DNA of 64,000 bases, taken from contig NZ_FOWC01000001.1 of assembly GCF_900115345.1 (NCBI RefSeq), positions 434,001-498,000 of the forward strand, read 5' to 3'. The position numbers and the translations under genes were made by a program. Shown here piece after piece: positions 43,842-52,338 of this stretch (positions are counted from its first letter, which is position 1; each line of letters begins with the position of its first letter). The stretch is from Amycolatopsis rubida. GTDB lineage: Bacteria; Actinomycetota; Actinomycetes; Mycobacteriales; Pseudonocardiaceae. The notes under the pieces are model-generated. The model worked only from the letters and a program-made list of their open reading frames with translations, was not told the origin of the DNA and did no database searches.

Positions 43842-44686
43842 CAGTTCCGCGCTTCATGGTGCATCTTCAGAAGCGCTTCCCTGGTCGCCTCGACGCCCAG
43901 TGCCTGCAGGAACACCTTGTCCCACTCGTCGATGTGCGCCTTGACCTGCTGTCGCCCGGTGTAGATTCGGGCCAGGCCGCCTGAGTACTCGTGGTACACC
44001 ATGTCCTTGCCCTGTCCTTCGAACTTGAGGATTGTCAGGTCGTGAGGCGCGTAAGCCACCTCCGCCTCCCAAGGCAGCAGATGCACGTAGAGGTACCCTC
44101 GGTAGTCTTTCATCATCCTCAGCACATGCTCGATCTGCTCACGGCCAAGCCCGGCTTTCCGGCCGCCGGGAAGCCGGTAGAACGACGAGGGGCTGAACAC
44201 CGCCCGATACTGCGGCGGTCTGTCGATCTGGAACAGCTCTTCGCGTTCTCGGCGACTGTCGAGCACGGAGGTGATGTCGTGCAGCGCCCCGCCGAGTTTG
44301 TACTGCTCCGCGATGTACGGCTCCGACTGAAACAGGTTGGGGAAGCGCTCGGTGTAGCAACCGAGGATCTCCACGGCTTCGCGTTCGGCCTCAAGCAGTT
44401 TCAGGTAGTCGCGATTCGCGGTTACCCCTGCGACCGGCCCGCCTCTCGCTTGCGCGGCCAGCAGCTGGATGCGGTCGGCTTCGATGTCGGGCACGCTGTA
44501 GAGATGCAGCAGCTGGCTCAGATCGCCAGGGCTGATCGCCACTTGTTCGTTCTCCATCTTGTTGATCTTGGACTGGGTGCATCCCAGGGCCGCTGCGGCG
44601 CGATTTTGAGACCAGTTGATCCTTGTGCGCGCTTTCTTCAGTCTCTTGCCGACCTCTAGGCGGGCTTTGATGGCGTCATGTGGCAC
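43838..44686 (-). CDS. Scr1-like HTH regulator (XRE + DUF5753)
   Basis: About 282 residues. HTH at residues about 8-65 (NWSQNRAAAALGCTQSKINK) followed by DUF5753: EILGCYTERFPNLFQSEPYI, QYRAVFSPSSFYRLPGG, YVHLLPWEAEVAYAPHDLTI and MVYHEYSGGLARIYTGR. It is intact, unlike the copy at 17519. It lies between a DUF397 gene and a methyltransferase. The GTG at 44686 has a purine-rich GAGGCGGAAAGAAGAA just before it; a GTG at 44737 is possible. Confidence 0.82.
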   Translation of the reverse strand: MPHDAIKARLEVGKRLKKARTRINWSQNRAAAALGCTQSKINKMENEQVAISPGDLSQLLHLYSVPDIEADRIQLLAAQARGGPVAGVTANRDYLKLLEAEREAVEILGCYTERFPNLFQSEPYIAEQYKLGGALHDITSVLDSRREREELFQIDRPPQYRAVFSPSSFYRLPGGRKAGLGREQIEHVLRMMKDYRGYLYVHLLPWEAEVAYAPHDLTILKFEGQGKDMVYHEYSGGLARIYTGRQQVKAHIDEWDKVFLQALGVEATREALLKMHHEARNW

Positions 44687-44827
44687 TTCTTCTTTCCGCC
44701 TCACCTCACGAGGGAACCCTCGCCCTCCGAGAGCCACTCAAAAGCTACATTCCAGAAAGCCGCGTCCAGCGATCGGGTCATATTAGAACGCGTGACCGGG
44801 TCTGGTGCGACTGTCCGTGATGACAGC

Positions 44828-45034
44828 TTAGCGCATGATGCTGGACAGAAGCGCCTTCCATGCTTCGTGGCTGAGGGCCAAAGTTCCGCCCTGCACGTCC
44901 TTCGAGTCGCGTACTTGAACGCCAGCTTGAAGGATGAGCACCTCCACGCAGTTGTTGTTGGGCGTCGAATAGCTGGAACGTGCCCACCGTTCCCGGCTTT
45001 CGTCGTCAGCGTGCCCCTGAACGATAGTTGTCAT
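44828..45034 (-). CDS. DUF397 protein
   Basis: 68 residues: RWARSSYSTPNNNCVEVLIL followed by GVQVRDSKDVQGGTLALSHE, then AWKALLSSI, which is a complete DUF397 domain. It lies just upstream of the Scr1-like regulator at 43838 and is probably its partner. GGGGGAGG about 12 bases before the ATG may be the ribosome site. Confidence 0.85.
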   Translation of the reverse strand: MTTIVQGHADDESRERWARSSYSTPNNNCVEVLILQAGVQVRDSKDVQGGTLALSHEAWKALLSSIMR

Positions 45035-45088
45035 GATCGAATCAGCCTCCCCCGAGTCTGAGTCTTGCGATTAGTCGCGTGGTCCCGA

Positions 45089-45292
45089 CTATTCTTGCGC
45101 GCCATCCCAGTAGATCACGACCGGCGGCATCTGTGCAGGTGGACGGCCTAGGCGCCTCACCTGCGGCGCATCTTGCGAGGTTGTCGGCGGCTGCGAGCTG
45201 TAGCTCGCGACTAATCGCCGAATCGGCCGAGAGTGGTATGTGCTGCCATCTGAACAGAGCAACGCCGACCCTGGGAAATAACCACACGTCAC
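45089..45292 (-). CDS. Possible small protein
   Basis: 67 residues (GTG start): TYHSRPIRRLVASYSSQPPT followed by QVRRLGRPPAQMPPVVIYWD. The sequence looks more protein-like than the alternative minus-strand frame at 45042-45287, but no family or good ribosome site is seen. Confidence 0.35.
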   Translation of the reverse strand: MTCGYFPGSALLCSDGSTYHSRPIRRLVASYSSQPPTTSQDAPQVRRLGRPPAQMPPVVIYWDGAQE

Positions 45293-45553
45293 GATCGAAT
45301 CCGATGGTGCGACGTAAAGAGTGAATCGTTCGGCATCTGGGTAGTCAGGTCGCGCAGCTAATCGCGGCGTTACGCCGGAGTGTTCGCTGCTTCCGTCGAG
45401 ATCGACCGTTCGGCGTTAAGCAGCCGCCGTTCGGCGCACGTTGCCGTGCTGGGCGATCGAAGCGACATGTTCCCGGCAGAATGTCTGACGAGTCGGAGTA
45501 CTGCGCTAACCGCGCCTGAAAAAGCTTCCTGTGAAACAGGGCCTAAATAGGTG

Positions 45554-45580
45554 CGGCTCCCTGCGCGCAACAGGGAGCCG
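45554..45580. terminator. 10-bp hairpin
   Basis: CGGCTCCCTG and CAGGGAGCCG with a 7-base loop, ending 41 bases before the GTG at 45622. It could be a terminator for upstream transcription or a leader hairpin. Confidence 0.5.
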
Positions 45581-45621
45581 ACTCTGCTGGAACCCACCCC
45601 TACGGAAAGAGGAGTTACAGC

Positions 45622-46083
45622 GTGACCACTATAGATGGCGCGTCGCCGACTAATCCAGACGAAGCGCCGCGCAAGTCACCCAACAGGGTGCCGCGTGTCA
45701 CCCTAGTCATCCACAACGCGCCGGCAGGTCTGCAGAACGGAGACGGGAAGTCGAGTAATCCGGCACCGAAGGCGAAGCCGTCGGCGGTGACGCCGTCAGT
45801 GACCGCGTCGAAACGCGGGAAAGGACGTGGCGGACGCCATGAACTCGCCGACACGACATGGCTCGGCCGGTTGGAACGTCTGTTGCAGTCCTGGCCCGTC
45901 ACTCTCCGGCTCGCGCTGTTGATCGTCGTCGTGCTGACCGGGACTGCCGCGATAGCCGCGACCCTAGGGATCGGCGGCCAACTGGCGCTCGTCGTGCTCA
46001 GCCTGGCCCAGCGCCGCGGACACCGTGCCTGCGGCGTTTCGCCTGGTCGCGCCCCAATACCGGGCGGGCGTAGCAAGAAGTAA
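45622..46083 (+). CDS. Membrane protein with a disordered N-terminus
   Basis: 153 residues. The first 75 are Pro/Ser/Lys/Arg-rich and probably disordered. Two membrane helices follow (VTLRLALLIVVVLTGTAAIA and LGIGGQLALVVLSLA), then a short basic tail. GAAAGAGGAG precedes the GTG. No family recognised. Confidence 0.55.
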   Translation: MTTIDGASPTNPDEAPRKSPNRVPRVTLVIHNAPAGLQNGDGKSSNPAPKAKPSAVTPSVTASKRGKGRGGRHELADTTWLGRLERLLQSWPVTLRLALLIVVVLTGTAAIAATLGIGGQLALVVLSLAQRRGHRACGVSPGRAPIPGGRSKK

Positions 46084-46169
46084 TTCACGGTTCTGGCAGC
46101 GGGCCCGTCGCGAGAGACGATCGTGGCAGGCCTGCTGCCGCCGGGATCGTCGAACACGGTCTTCGCTGA

Positions 46170-46421
46170 CAACTGTGGATAGTCGCGACGGCCAGCCAGC
46201 TTGAGTCTGCGGTAGAGAAGGCAGGTTCGATTGAGGCCGACGATGCTGGTGCGGCGGGGCTCTCGCGGCTGCAGGAACTCGTTTGGGCGCTCAACAACCC
46301 GCAGGTGCTATGCGGTCGGCCTCTCGGGACTTTGCGTATTCCGGGGCCAAGCCGCTCTGCAAGCTGTGGTGACTGGCCTGCCGAACTGGAGATCAGCGAG
46401 AAGCTCCTGGCTTCTTGCTGA
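46170..46421 (+). pseudogene. Possible coding remnant without a start codon
   Basis: An 84-codon open frame (QLWIVATASQLESAVEKAGS, then AAGLSRLQELVWALNNPQVL and AELEISEKLLASC) that reads like protein but has no start codon between an upstream TGA and its stop. Likely the end of a lost gene. Confidence 0.35.
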
Positions 46422-46626
46422 TGGTCGGCCGGACGAGTGAATTTCAGTCTGCCACGCATGAAACAGGAGGTTCTGACCGTACATTCGAACCTCGGCCCGT
46501 TCGGTGCCTCCCCCTCGACCGAGCGGGCCTTTTCATGCGCGGTACGCGAGTCCTGGTCGGAGCGGCTGCAAGATCGGCGTGTCTCTTGGGTCTCCCCGCA
46601 GGGCTGGACTTTGGTTGATCCATAAA

Positions 46627-47043
46627 GTGACGGTCGGTATCGTACCGAGTGTGGAGGGCGACGAGGGGAGTGCGTCGCGTCTGGCGGAGGTTGCCCGCGA
46701 GATGTGGAGCGGCGCGCGGGGCGTGGCCGATTTCATGGACGTTTTCGCCGGTGAGCGAGTGTTCGTGCAACGCCCTGCGGAGCCGGGGCGGTTGCTGGTG
46801 ACTGATCTCGGGGCGCGTGGTGCGTGGATGCCGGTGTTCTCGTCGCTGGAGGGCTTGGCGCGGCATGTTGGCGAGTGCGACTACTTCGCGGCGACGGGCG
46901 CGGATGTGCTGGAGCTGGTGCCGCCGGGGGTCGGGGTGATGCTCGATCCGGACGAGGCGCACCGGTTCCCGATCGTCGCGCGGATGGCGCCGCCGGAGGT
47001 CGTGGCGCGTGCGTGGGCCGACGCGCTGGCGGCCCGTGGCTGA
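46627..47043 (+). CDS. SseB-like protein of the type VII module
   Basis: About 138 residues. The segment DVFAGERVFVQRPAEPGRLL, then WMPVFSSLEGLARHVGECDY and GVGVMLDPDEAHRFPI is typical of SseB-N-like domains near ESX/T7SS genes in actinomycetes. Start chosen at GTG 46627; a GTG at 46648 is an alternative. It opens the toxin module with 23-29 bases to the next gene. Confidence 0.65.
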   Translation: MTVGIVPSVEGDEGSASRLAEVAREMWSGARGVADFMDVFAGERVFVQRPAEPGRLLVTDLGARGAWMPVFSSLEGLARHVGECDYFAATGADVLELVPPGVGVMLDPDEAHRFPIVARMAPPEVVARAWADALAARG

Positions 47044-47072
47044 CCGGCTCGGGGGTAGAGGGGGTGCAGGGG

Positions 47073-47414
47073 ATGGACGGTCCGGGGTTTCATGTCGAGG
47101 TCGACGCGCTGGAGGGCGCGTCGGCGAAGATGGAAGCGGTCGCGCACGCGCAGAGCGATTTCGAGCTGCGCGGATTGTGCGGGGAGCCGCCGATGTACGG
47201 GCACGGCGGGGTGCACGACGCGCTGGCGGAGTTCTGCGGCCGGTGGAGCGTGGGCATGGACGCGTTGTCCGACCGCGCGAACGACATGGGCGCTCTGCTG
47301 GGCAAGGCGGCCAAGGCGTACCGGGCGGTCGAGCACGAGAACACCGGCGCGCTGAAGGTCGATCCCGGGTTCGACGCGGTCACGCCGGACGCGCCGTCGC
47401 CGGGGGCGGTCTGA
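47073..47414 (+). CDS. EspC-like type VII secretion target
   Basis: 113 residues. The pattern FHVEVDALEGASAKMEAVAH, then HDALAEFCGRWSVGMDAL and GKAAKAYRAVEHENTGAL matches the EspC/T7SS_ESX helical hairpin family, including the late W. Such small proteins act as partners or chaperones for larger ESX substrates. It directly precedes the WXG toxin gene. Confidence 0.75.
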   Translation: MDGPGFHVEVDALEGASAKMEAVAHAQSDFELRGLCGEPPMYGHGGVHDALAEFCGRWSVGMDALSDRANDMGALLGKAAKAYRAVEHENTGALKVDPGFDAVTPDAPSPGAV

Positions 47415-47415
47415 G

Positions 47416-48717
47416 GTGGCCGAGCTCGGCGAGACCACGGACCCGAAAGCGTTGGTCGAGGGTGATCCGGACGCAGTGTTCGAGAACGCGCGGGTGCTGG
47501 ACGCCCGCTCTCGCGACGCGACCGCCGCCGCCGACCAGCTGCGCCGGATCGACACCGGCGCGTGGCAGGGCACGGCCGCGGACAAGTTCCGCGAGGACCA
47601 CCAGACCGAGGTGCCCCGGTGGAGCGACGCCGGCGAATCGCTGGAGAACGCCGCGCTCGCGCTGACTGATCTCGCTAACTGCCTCGCCTGGGCACAAGGA
47701 CAAGCCGCGGAGGCGATCGCGCAGTGGGAGAAGGGCGAGAACGCCACCAGGGAGGCCAAGTCCCAGCACGACCGAGCTGTCGCCGACGCCGACGCGCGGA
47801 CTCGCGCCAACGCCCAGAACGGCGACCCGACGGTGGTGCAGGCGCCCGCGTTCCAGGACCCCGGCGAAGCGAGCCGCCAGGCCGCGCGGGACATGCTCGC
47901 CCGAGCGCGCCAGCAGCTGGCGGGGGAGGGCGAACGGTGCGCGCAGGCGATCCGGGCCGAGGCCGAACTCGCGCCGCAGGACTCGCAGAAACAAGCCGAC
48001 GCGAACTTCTTCGGCGGCATCTGGGACAGCCTCAAGGGCGCCGGGGAGTCGCTGTACAACCTGCTAGCGGATCCGGCGGAGACGGTAGCGGCGATGGCGG
48101 ACAACCTCGCCCACCCGGTCGAGACGTTCAAGCAGATGGTGGCCTGGGACGACTGGGCCGCCGGGCGCGGCGACCGCGCGCTGGGCAAGGTCACCGGCGA
48201 AATCCTGGTCGGGCTCGCGACCGGAGGAGCCAGCCGCCTGTTGCACAAACACGGCAGCGGCGAGCACGGCGAACCGAAACCCGACGGCCACGGCAGCCCG
48301 GCCGAACCACCGCCGCCGGTGCCGAAACCGGTCTACGAACCCACCCGCAACCGGGTCAAGCTCCGCAAAGGCACCGAACTCGCGATCATCCGCGACGCGC
48401 CCCGAACCCCTGACGGCCAGGGCTTCGAATGCGAGGCGTCCGGCAAGATCATCCCCGCGCAGCACAACCCCGACGGCAGCCTCACCAAGGTCAACCCGGA
48501 GGACGGCAAACCGGATCCCAACGGCATGACAGTCCCCGAAAAGGGCAAGTACGACATGGGACACCGCCCGGGGGACGAGTGGTGGCGCTACAAACAGGAA
48601 GCCGAAGCCGGCGGCTACGACCGGCAACGCGTCATCGAAGACCAGAACGAGCCCGGCCGCTACCGGGTCGAAGACCGCGTCGCGAACAGAAGCCACGAAT
48701 ACGAATTGCCGCCGTGA
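47416..48717 (+). CDS. ESX/type VII polymorphic toxin with GH-E family nuclease C-terminus
   Basis: 433 residues. The N-terminal WXG100-like region (WQG at residues 50-52, preceding TAADKFREDHQ) and long helices (YRASKSQ-like coiled segments around 80-190) form the secretion part. A Pro-rich linker (PAEPPPPVPKPVYEPTRN) leads to the toxin domain. There FECEASGKIIPA and YDMGHRPGDEWWRYKQEAEA carry the conserved Gly-His of the HNH/Endo VII fold, with a late Glu (NRSHEYELP). It probably cuts DNA or RNA in competing cells. Two immunity candidates follow. Confidence 0.83.
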   Translation: MAELGETTDPKALVEGDPDAVFENARVLDARSRDATAAADQLRRIDTGAWQGTAADKFREDHQTEVPRWSDAGESLENAALALTDLANCLAWAQGQAAEAIAQWEKGENATREAKSQHDRAVADADARTRANAQNGDPTVVQAPAFQDPGEASRQAARDMLARARQQLAGEGERCAQAIRAEAELAPQDSQKQADANFFGGIWDSLKGAGESLYNLLADPAETVAAMADNLAHPVETFKQMVAWDDWAAGRGDRALGKVTGEILVGLATGGASRLLHKHGSGEHGEPKPDGHGSPAEPPPPVPKPVYEPTRNRVKLRKGTELAIIRDAPRTPDGQGFECEASGKIIPAQHNPDGSLTKVNPEDGKPDPNGMTVPEKGKYDMGHRPGDEWWRYKQEAEAGGYDRQRVIEDQNEPGRYRVEDRVANRSHEYELPP

Positions 48718-48754
48718 TCATCATGTACGGTCGGGCGCAAGGGAGGACCACGTC

Positions 48755-49162
48755 ATGAGCGAACTGGACCGCGAAGGGCGCGACGAACTGCACTACGCGG
48801 CAAAGGCCAACGACGTCGACACGCTCCGCCGACGCCTGGACGCCGGCGTCGCCGTGGATCTTGTCGAACAGCGCGCGCGGTGGACGCCCTTGTTTTTCGC
48901 CGTCGACAACGGCGCGGTGGACGCCGCCGAAGCGCTGCTGGACGCCGGGGCGGACATCGAGGCCCGCGCAGATCGCGAGATCACGCCGTTGCACCTGGCG
49001 GTCAACCGGTGGCGGCAGAGCCCGGACGGCGCGATGATCAGGCTCCTTCTCGACCGCGGCGCTGACAAAGCCAGCGCGGACATGCACGGGTGGACCCCGG
49101 GCGACCGGGCGAAGGGCCAGTTCGGCTTCCCCGACGATCTGAAGGAGCTGCTCGCCCCGTGA
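48755..49162 (+). CDS. Ankyrin-repeat protein, probable immunity protein
   Basis: 135 residues with ankyrin repeats: DELHYAAKANDVDTLRRRLD, WTPLFFAVDNGAVDAAEALL, ITPLHLAVNRWRQSP and MHGWTPGDRAKGQF. Ankyrin proteins are known immunity modules of polymorphic toxins. It starts 37 bases after the GH-E toxin and overlaps the SUFU gene by 4 bases, so the three are expressed together. Confidence 0.78.
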   Translation: MSELDREGRDELHYAAKANDVDTLRRRLDAGVAVDLVEQRARWTPLFFAVDNGAVDAAEALLDAGADIEARADREITPLHLAVNRWRQSPDGAMIRLLLDRGADKASADMHGWTPGDRAKGQFGFPDDLKELLAP

Positions 49163-49683
49163 CCCAGCCTGAACTCGCCGAGCACCTCACCCGCTTCCTC
49201 GGCGAAGGCCAGCGCGCCGCCCAGCTCGACCGGGGCGTCGAACTGTGGCGCTACGAACGGCCAGAATTCGTCACGTTCGCCACCCGGGGACTCTCCGATC
49301 TCGACGTCGCCGCGCTCAAACCGCAGGAACTCGTCTGCTCGGTCCTGCCCGGCCAAGACGGAGCCGCCGCGCAGCTCGTCACAGTGCTGTTCGAGCAGAT
49401 CCTCGCCACCGACCGCGGGCCTGTCGTGCCGCAGCTGATCCCCAACACGACGCCGATCCTCGACCGCACCCAGATCCACGGGCTGCTCGCCACCGGCCAT
49501 CCCTACCTCGACGAAGCCTTCGACGCCATCACCCGCGACGGCACCGTCACCGTCCAGCTCGTCACCCTGATCCCCCTCACCGGCACCGAAGTCAGCCAAG
49601 CGCAAACATCCGGCCTGGACTCGCTCATGGACGCCCTAGAAGCCACCGACCCGGCACTCCTCGACGTCACGCGAGCCGGCTAG
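49159..49683 (+). CDS. Suppressor-of-fused (SUFU) domain protein, probable second immunity protein
   Basis: 174 residues. The GTG overlaps the ankyrin stop (GTGA). Contains YERPEFVTFATRGLSDLDVA, ELVCSVLPGQDGAAAQLVTV, then TVTVQLVTLIPLTGTEVSQA, the SUFU fold. Bacterial SUFU proteins are recurrent immunity proteins of nuclease toxins. A degraded copy of its 3' end appears at 63929-64000. Confidence 0.72.
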   Translation: MTQPELAEHLTRFLGEGQRAAQLDRGVELWRYERPEFVTFATRGLSDLDVAALKPQELVCSVLPGQDGAAAQLVTVLFEQILATDRGPVVPQLIPNTTPILDRTQIHGLLATGHPYLDEAFDAITRDGTVTVQLVTLIPLTGTEVSQAQTSGLDSLMDALEATDPALLDVTRAG

Positions 49684-49756
49684 CCCGCTAACTCGCATGA
49701 TTTGAGGGATGGTGTGCCGTAGCGAAGGCATACAGCGTTTGCTGGAGATCCGGAAC

Positions 49757-50904
49757 TGCCGCGACAGCATCGGCCCCGAAGGGCCGATGCCATCTCGGAG
49801 TGCTCGGCGGTGGCCTTCTGCACGTCGCGGTTTCGATCCTCACCGACCCCGCGGCCGATGCCACCCCCAGCAGATACAGCGTGCCCGACTGTCCACTTTG
49901 GATTTTTCGATCCTCATCGGCCCCGGAGGGCCGATGCCACCACCTCACCGACCGGATCCAGCTCGACCGGCACGTCGTCGTTTCGATCCTCATCGGCCCC
50001 GGAGGGCCGATGCCACCGTCGCGGGCCAGGTCCAAGGCTCGCGCGCTGGACAGGTTTCGATCCTCATCGGCCTCGGAGGGCCGATGCCACTGGCTTCGCG
50101 GCCGGTGACCTGCTCCAGGCGTGTGAGTTTCGATCCTCATCGGCCCCGGAGGGCCGATGCCACTACGGCTGCGGAGCTTCCTGGACGACCCGGAGGTGCG
50201 GTTTCGATCCTCATCGGCCCCGGAGGGCCGATGCCACTCCGCCGTGGCCGAGATTGCGCCCCGCGGAAGACAAGTTTCGATCCTCATCGGCCCCGGAGGG
50301 CCGATGCCACCGCAGTACTGCTCGGGGACGTGCCGCAGTCGTGCGTGGGTTTCGATCCTCATCGGCCCCGGAGGGCCGATGCCACTGTCTTCGTCCGGCA
50401 CGAGCGTCCACGCGTTGGAGGTGTTTCGATCCTCATCGGCCTCGGAGGGCCGATGCCACCCGGTGCCGAGGACGAACGGCTGGTCCGGCTGCGGGTTTCG
50501 ATCCTCATCGGCCCCGGAGGGCCGATGCCACTCCCACAACGTGCTGATCATTGCGGCCTCCGGGCGGTGGTTTCGATCCTCATCGGCCCCGGAGGGCCGA
50601 TGCCACGCGCTGACCGGAATCGGCAACCACCACCGACACTCGACTGTTTCGATCCTCATCGGCCCCGGAGGGCCGATGCCACGGCTCCGGCAACCCCCCG
50701 CCCCCGCCGGGATCCACCGGTTTCGATCCTCATCGGCCCCGGAGGGCCGATGCCACGCGTCCGCGCCTGCCCGCCCCGGGACCGAACCGGGACTGTTTCG
50801 ATCCTCATCGGCCCCGGAGGGCCGATGCCACTATCTGCATCGGCGAAAGCCCGGTCACCGGCAAGAAGTTTCGATCCTCATCGGCCCCGGAGGGCCGATG
50901 CCAC
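49757..50904 (-). CRISPR. CRISPR array, 16 repeats, type I-C
   Basis: Sixteen 37-base repeats with 35-39-base spacers. Fourteen (49904-50904) are intact, one (49830-49864) is two bases short and the last (49757-49793) is degenerate. The first base of the 49904 repeat is changed (G to T), and the repeats at 50054 and 50423 share one substitution (GGCCTCGG). Each repeat has a palindrome CATCGGCCC/GGGCCGATG with a 4-base loop. Read on the minus strand it ends in GATCGAAAC, as in I-C repeats, and decay at the low-coordinate end places the leader at 50905, next to cas2. Confidence 0.97.
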
Positions 50905-51029
50905 CCTGCGTGAGCTGGGAATTCTTGGTCGACAGCGGCGTCTTGTGCTCTGTTCGTTACCGACATGCCCGGGATCCGGTTTGGAACCTGGTGGCGTGTC
51001 GCACGACGCTTCCGGCTCCGAGGTGGCGG
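50905..51029 (-). promoter_or_regulatory. CRISPR leader region
   Basis: 125 bases between the leader-proximal repeat and the cas2 stop. No gene. It should contain the array promoter and the Cas1-Cas2 insertion site on the minus strand. Confidence 0.6.
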
Positions 51030-51320
51030 TCAGAACACGAGCGGGGCGTTGTGGCCTGCCGGTGGGGAGTGTCCGAGGTGAGCAGCGTCGCCGAAAGACC
51101 CGGCGGGTAACCGGTAGGCGCGGATGCTGTCGAGATCGGGGTCGATGATGTCGAGCAGACGGTGACGCAGGAGCAGTACCTGCGCCTCGCTCGCGACGAC
51201 CTCGAACACCGATTTCTGTACCCGGGATCCGTAGGCTTCGCATGCCCGCGCGACGTGTCGCAGCCGTCGGCGTCCGGTGGGGGTGGTGGTGTCGACGTCG
51301 TAGGTGATCAGTAGTTCCAT
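51030..51320 (-). CDS. cas2: CRISPR-associated endonuclease Cas2
   Basis: 96 residues. The ferredoxin-like core MELLITYDVDTTTPTGRRRL contains the catalytic Asp, followed by YGSRVQKSVFEVVASEAQVL. It is required with Cas1 for spacer integration. It starts one base after the cas1 stop. The C-terminal GSFGDAAHLGHSPPAGHN is a little longer than usual. Confidence 0.95.
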   Translation of the reverse strand: MELLITYDVDTTTPTGRRRLRHVARACEAYGSRVQKSVFEVVASEAQVLLLRHRLLDIIDPDLDSIRAYRLPAGSFGDAAHLGHSPPAGHNAPLVF

Positions 51321-51321
51321 G

Positions 51322-52338
51322 TCAGGTCGCGATCCAGGGCTGGTAGGCGGGCTGGTCTCCTCGCAGGTGCCGCGCGAGCAGCCGGGCCTGCACGTTCGGG
51401 AGCAATCCGGCGGGGACAGCGCGTGCGAGCACGGAGTGCTGCCATGTCCGTTCGCGTGCTGTCGACCACCGGTCGAGGACGAACGCTCTGCCGTCGTCGG
51501 TGAGTCTCACTCCGCCGGCAGGATCCTGGGCGGTGTGCGCGGCGGTGATCTCCCTCCGGTTGAACAATGTCAGCGCGAAGCGGTCGACCAGCAGCGGCCG
51601 GAACTCCTCCATCAGGTCCAGCGCGAGCGACGGTTTGCCGGAGCGCACGCCGTGCAGGTAGCCGATGTACGGGTCCAGGCCGACCTGTTCGAGGGCGCCG
51701 GCAAGCGCGACGCGGAGCATGCCGTAGCCGAAGGAGAGGACGCAGTTGAACGGGTCTTCGGGCGGTCGCCGGGTCCGTCCGGGCGGAACTCCTTTCGCCA
51801 GCAACGGCATGTTCTGGAAGTACAGCCGGGCGGCTGCGCCTTCGACGCCGAGCAGTTCGGTCAACGAGCCGGCGTTCCCGGCGGCGGTCAGCGAGTCGGC
51901 CTGGGCTGCGGCCAGTTCCCGGATCGCGGTCTGCCGGGCGGGGTCGGCGTCCCGGGCGGCGCGCAGCAGCAGCTGGCGGCAGTTCTGCAGTTTGCCCGCG
52001 ACGACGGACCGCGCGATCCCGAGGCGTCGTTCGGGATCGTCGTGTGCGCGGACCTGTTCGAGGCGAAGAGCGGGGTTGCCGAGCTGGTTTCCGCCCACTC
52101 GCCCGAGGAAACGCCCGTTGCGCGAGAACCAGGTCACCGTGCGGTTGTCCGCGGAACACCGCAGGAGCAGGTCGTTGGTGACCTCGACGCCTTTCCACAC
52201 CACGAGCCCTTCGATCCGCACCAGGGGCAGCACGTGGCGGCCAGGCCGCTGGGGATGGAAAATCCGCACGGTGTCGCCTTCCAGGTGCAGGCTGGTGCCT
52301 GGGGTCGTGACGAACAGCGTGCGCAGGAGTTCAGTCAT
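51322..52338 (-). CDS. cas1: CRISPR-associated endonuclease Cas1
   Basis: 338 residues, type I-C-like. Active-site motifs are present: GVEGAAARLYFQNM (Glu), GYLHGVRSGKPSLALDLMEE (His, Asp). The N-terminal beta domain (TSLHLEGDTVRIFHPQRPG) mediates dimerisation. It integrates spacers together with Cas2. The start overlaps the cas4 stop by 8 bases (ATGACTGA). Confidence 0.95.
   Translation of the reverse strand: MTELLRTLFVTTPGTSLHLEGDTVRIFHPQRPGRHVLPLVRIEGLVVWKGVEVTNDLLLRCSADNRTVTWFSRNGRFLGRVGGNQLGNPALRLEQVRAHDDPERRLGIARSVVAGKLQNCRQLLLRAARDADPARQTAIRELAAAQADSLTAAGNAGSLTELLGVEGAAARLYFQNMPLLAKGVPPGRTRRPPEDPFNCVLSFGYGMLRVALAGALEQVGLDPYIGYLHGVRSGKPSLALDLMEEFRPLLVDRFALTLFNRREITAAHTAQDPAGGVRLTDDGRAFVLDRWSTARERTWQHSVLARAVPAGLLPNVQARLLARHLRGDQPAYQPWIAT

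Noticed and set aside
49688..51148. Long repetitive frames on both strands over 49688-51148
   Set aside because: They arise from the CRISPR repeats, whose regular spacing gives periodic peptides; no protein is encoded.
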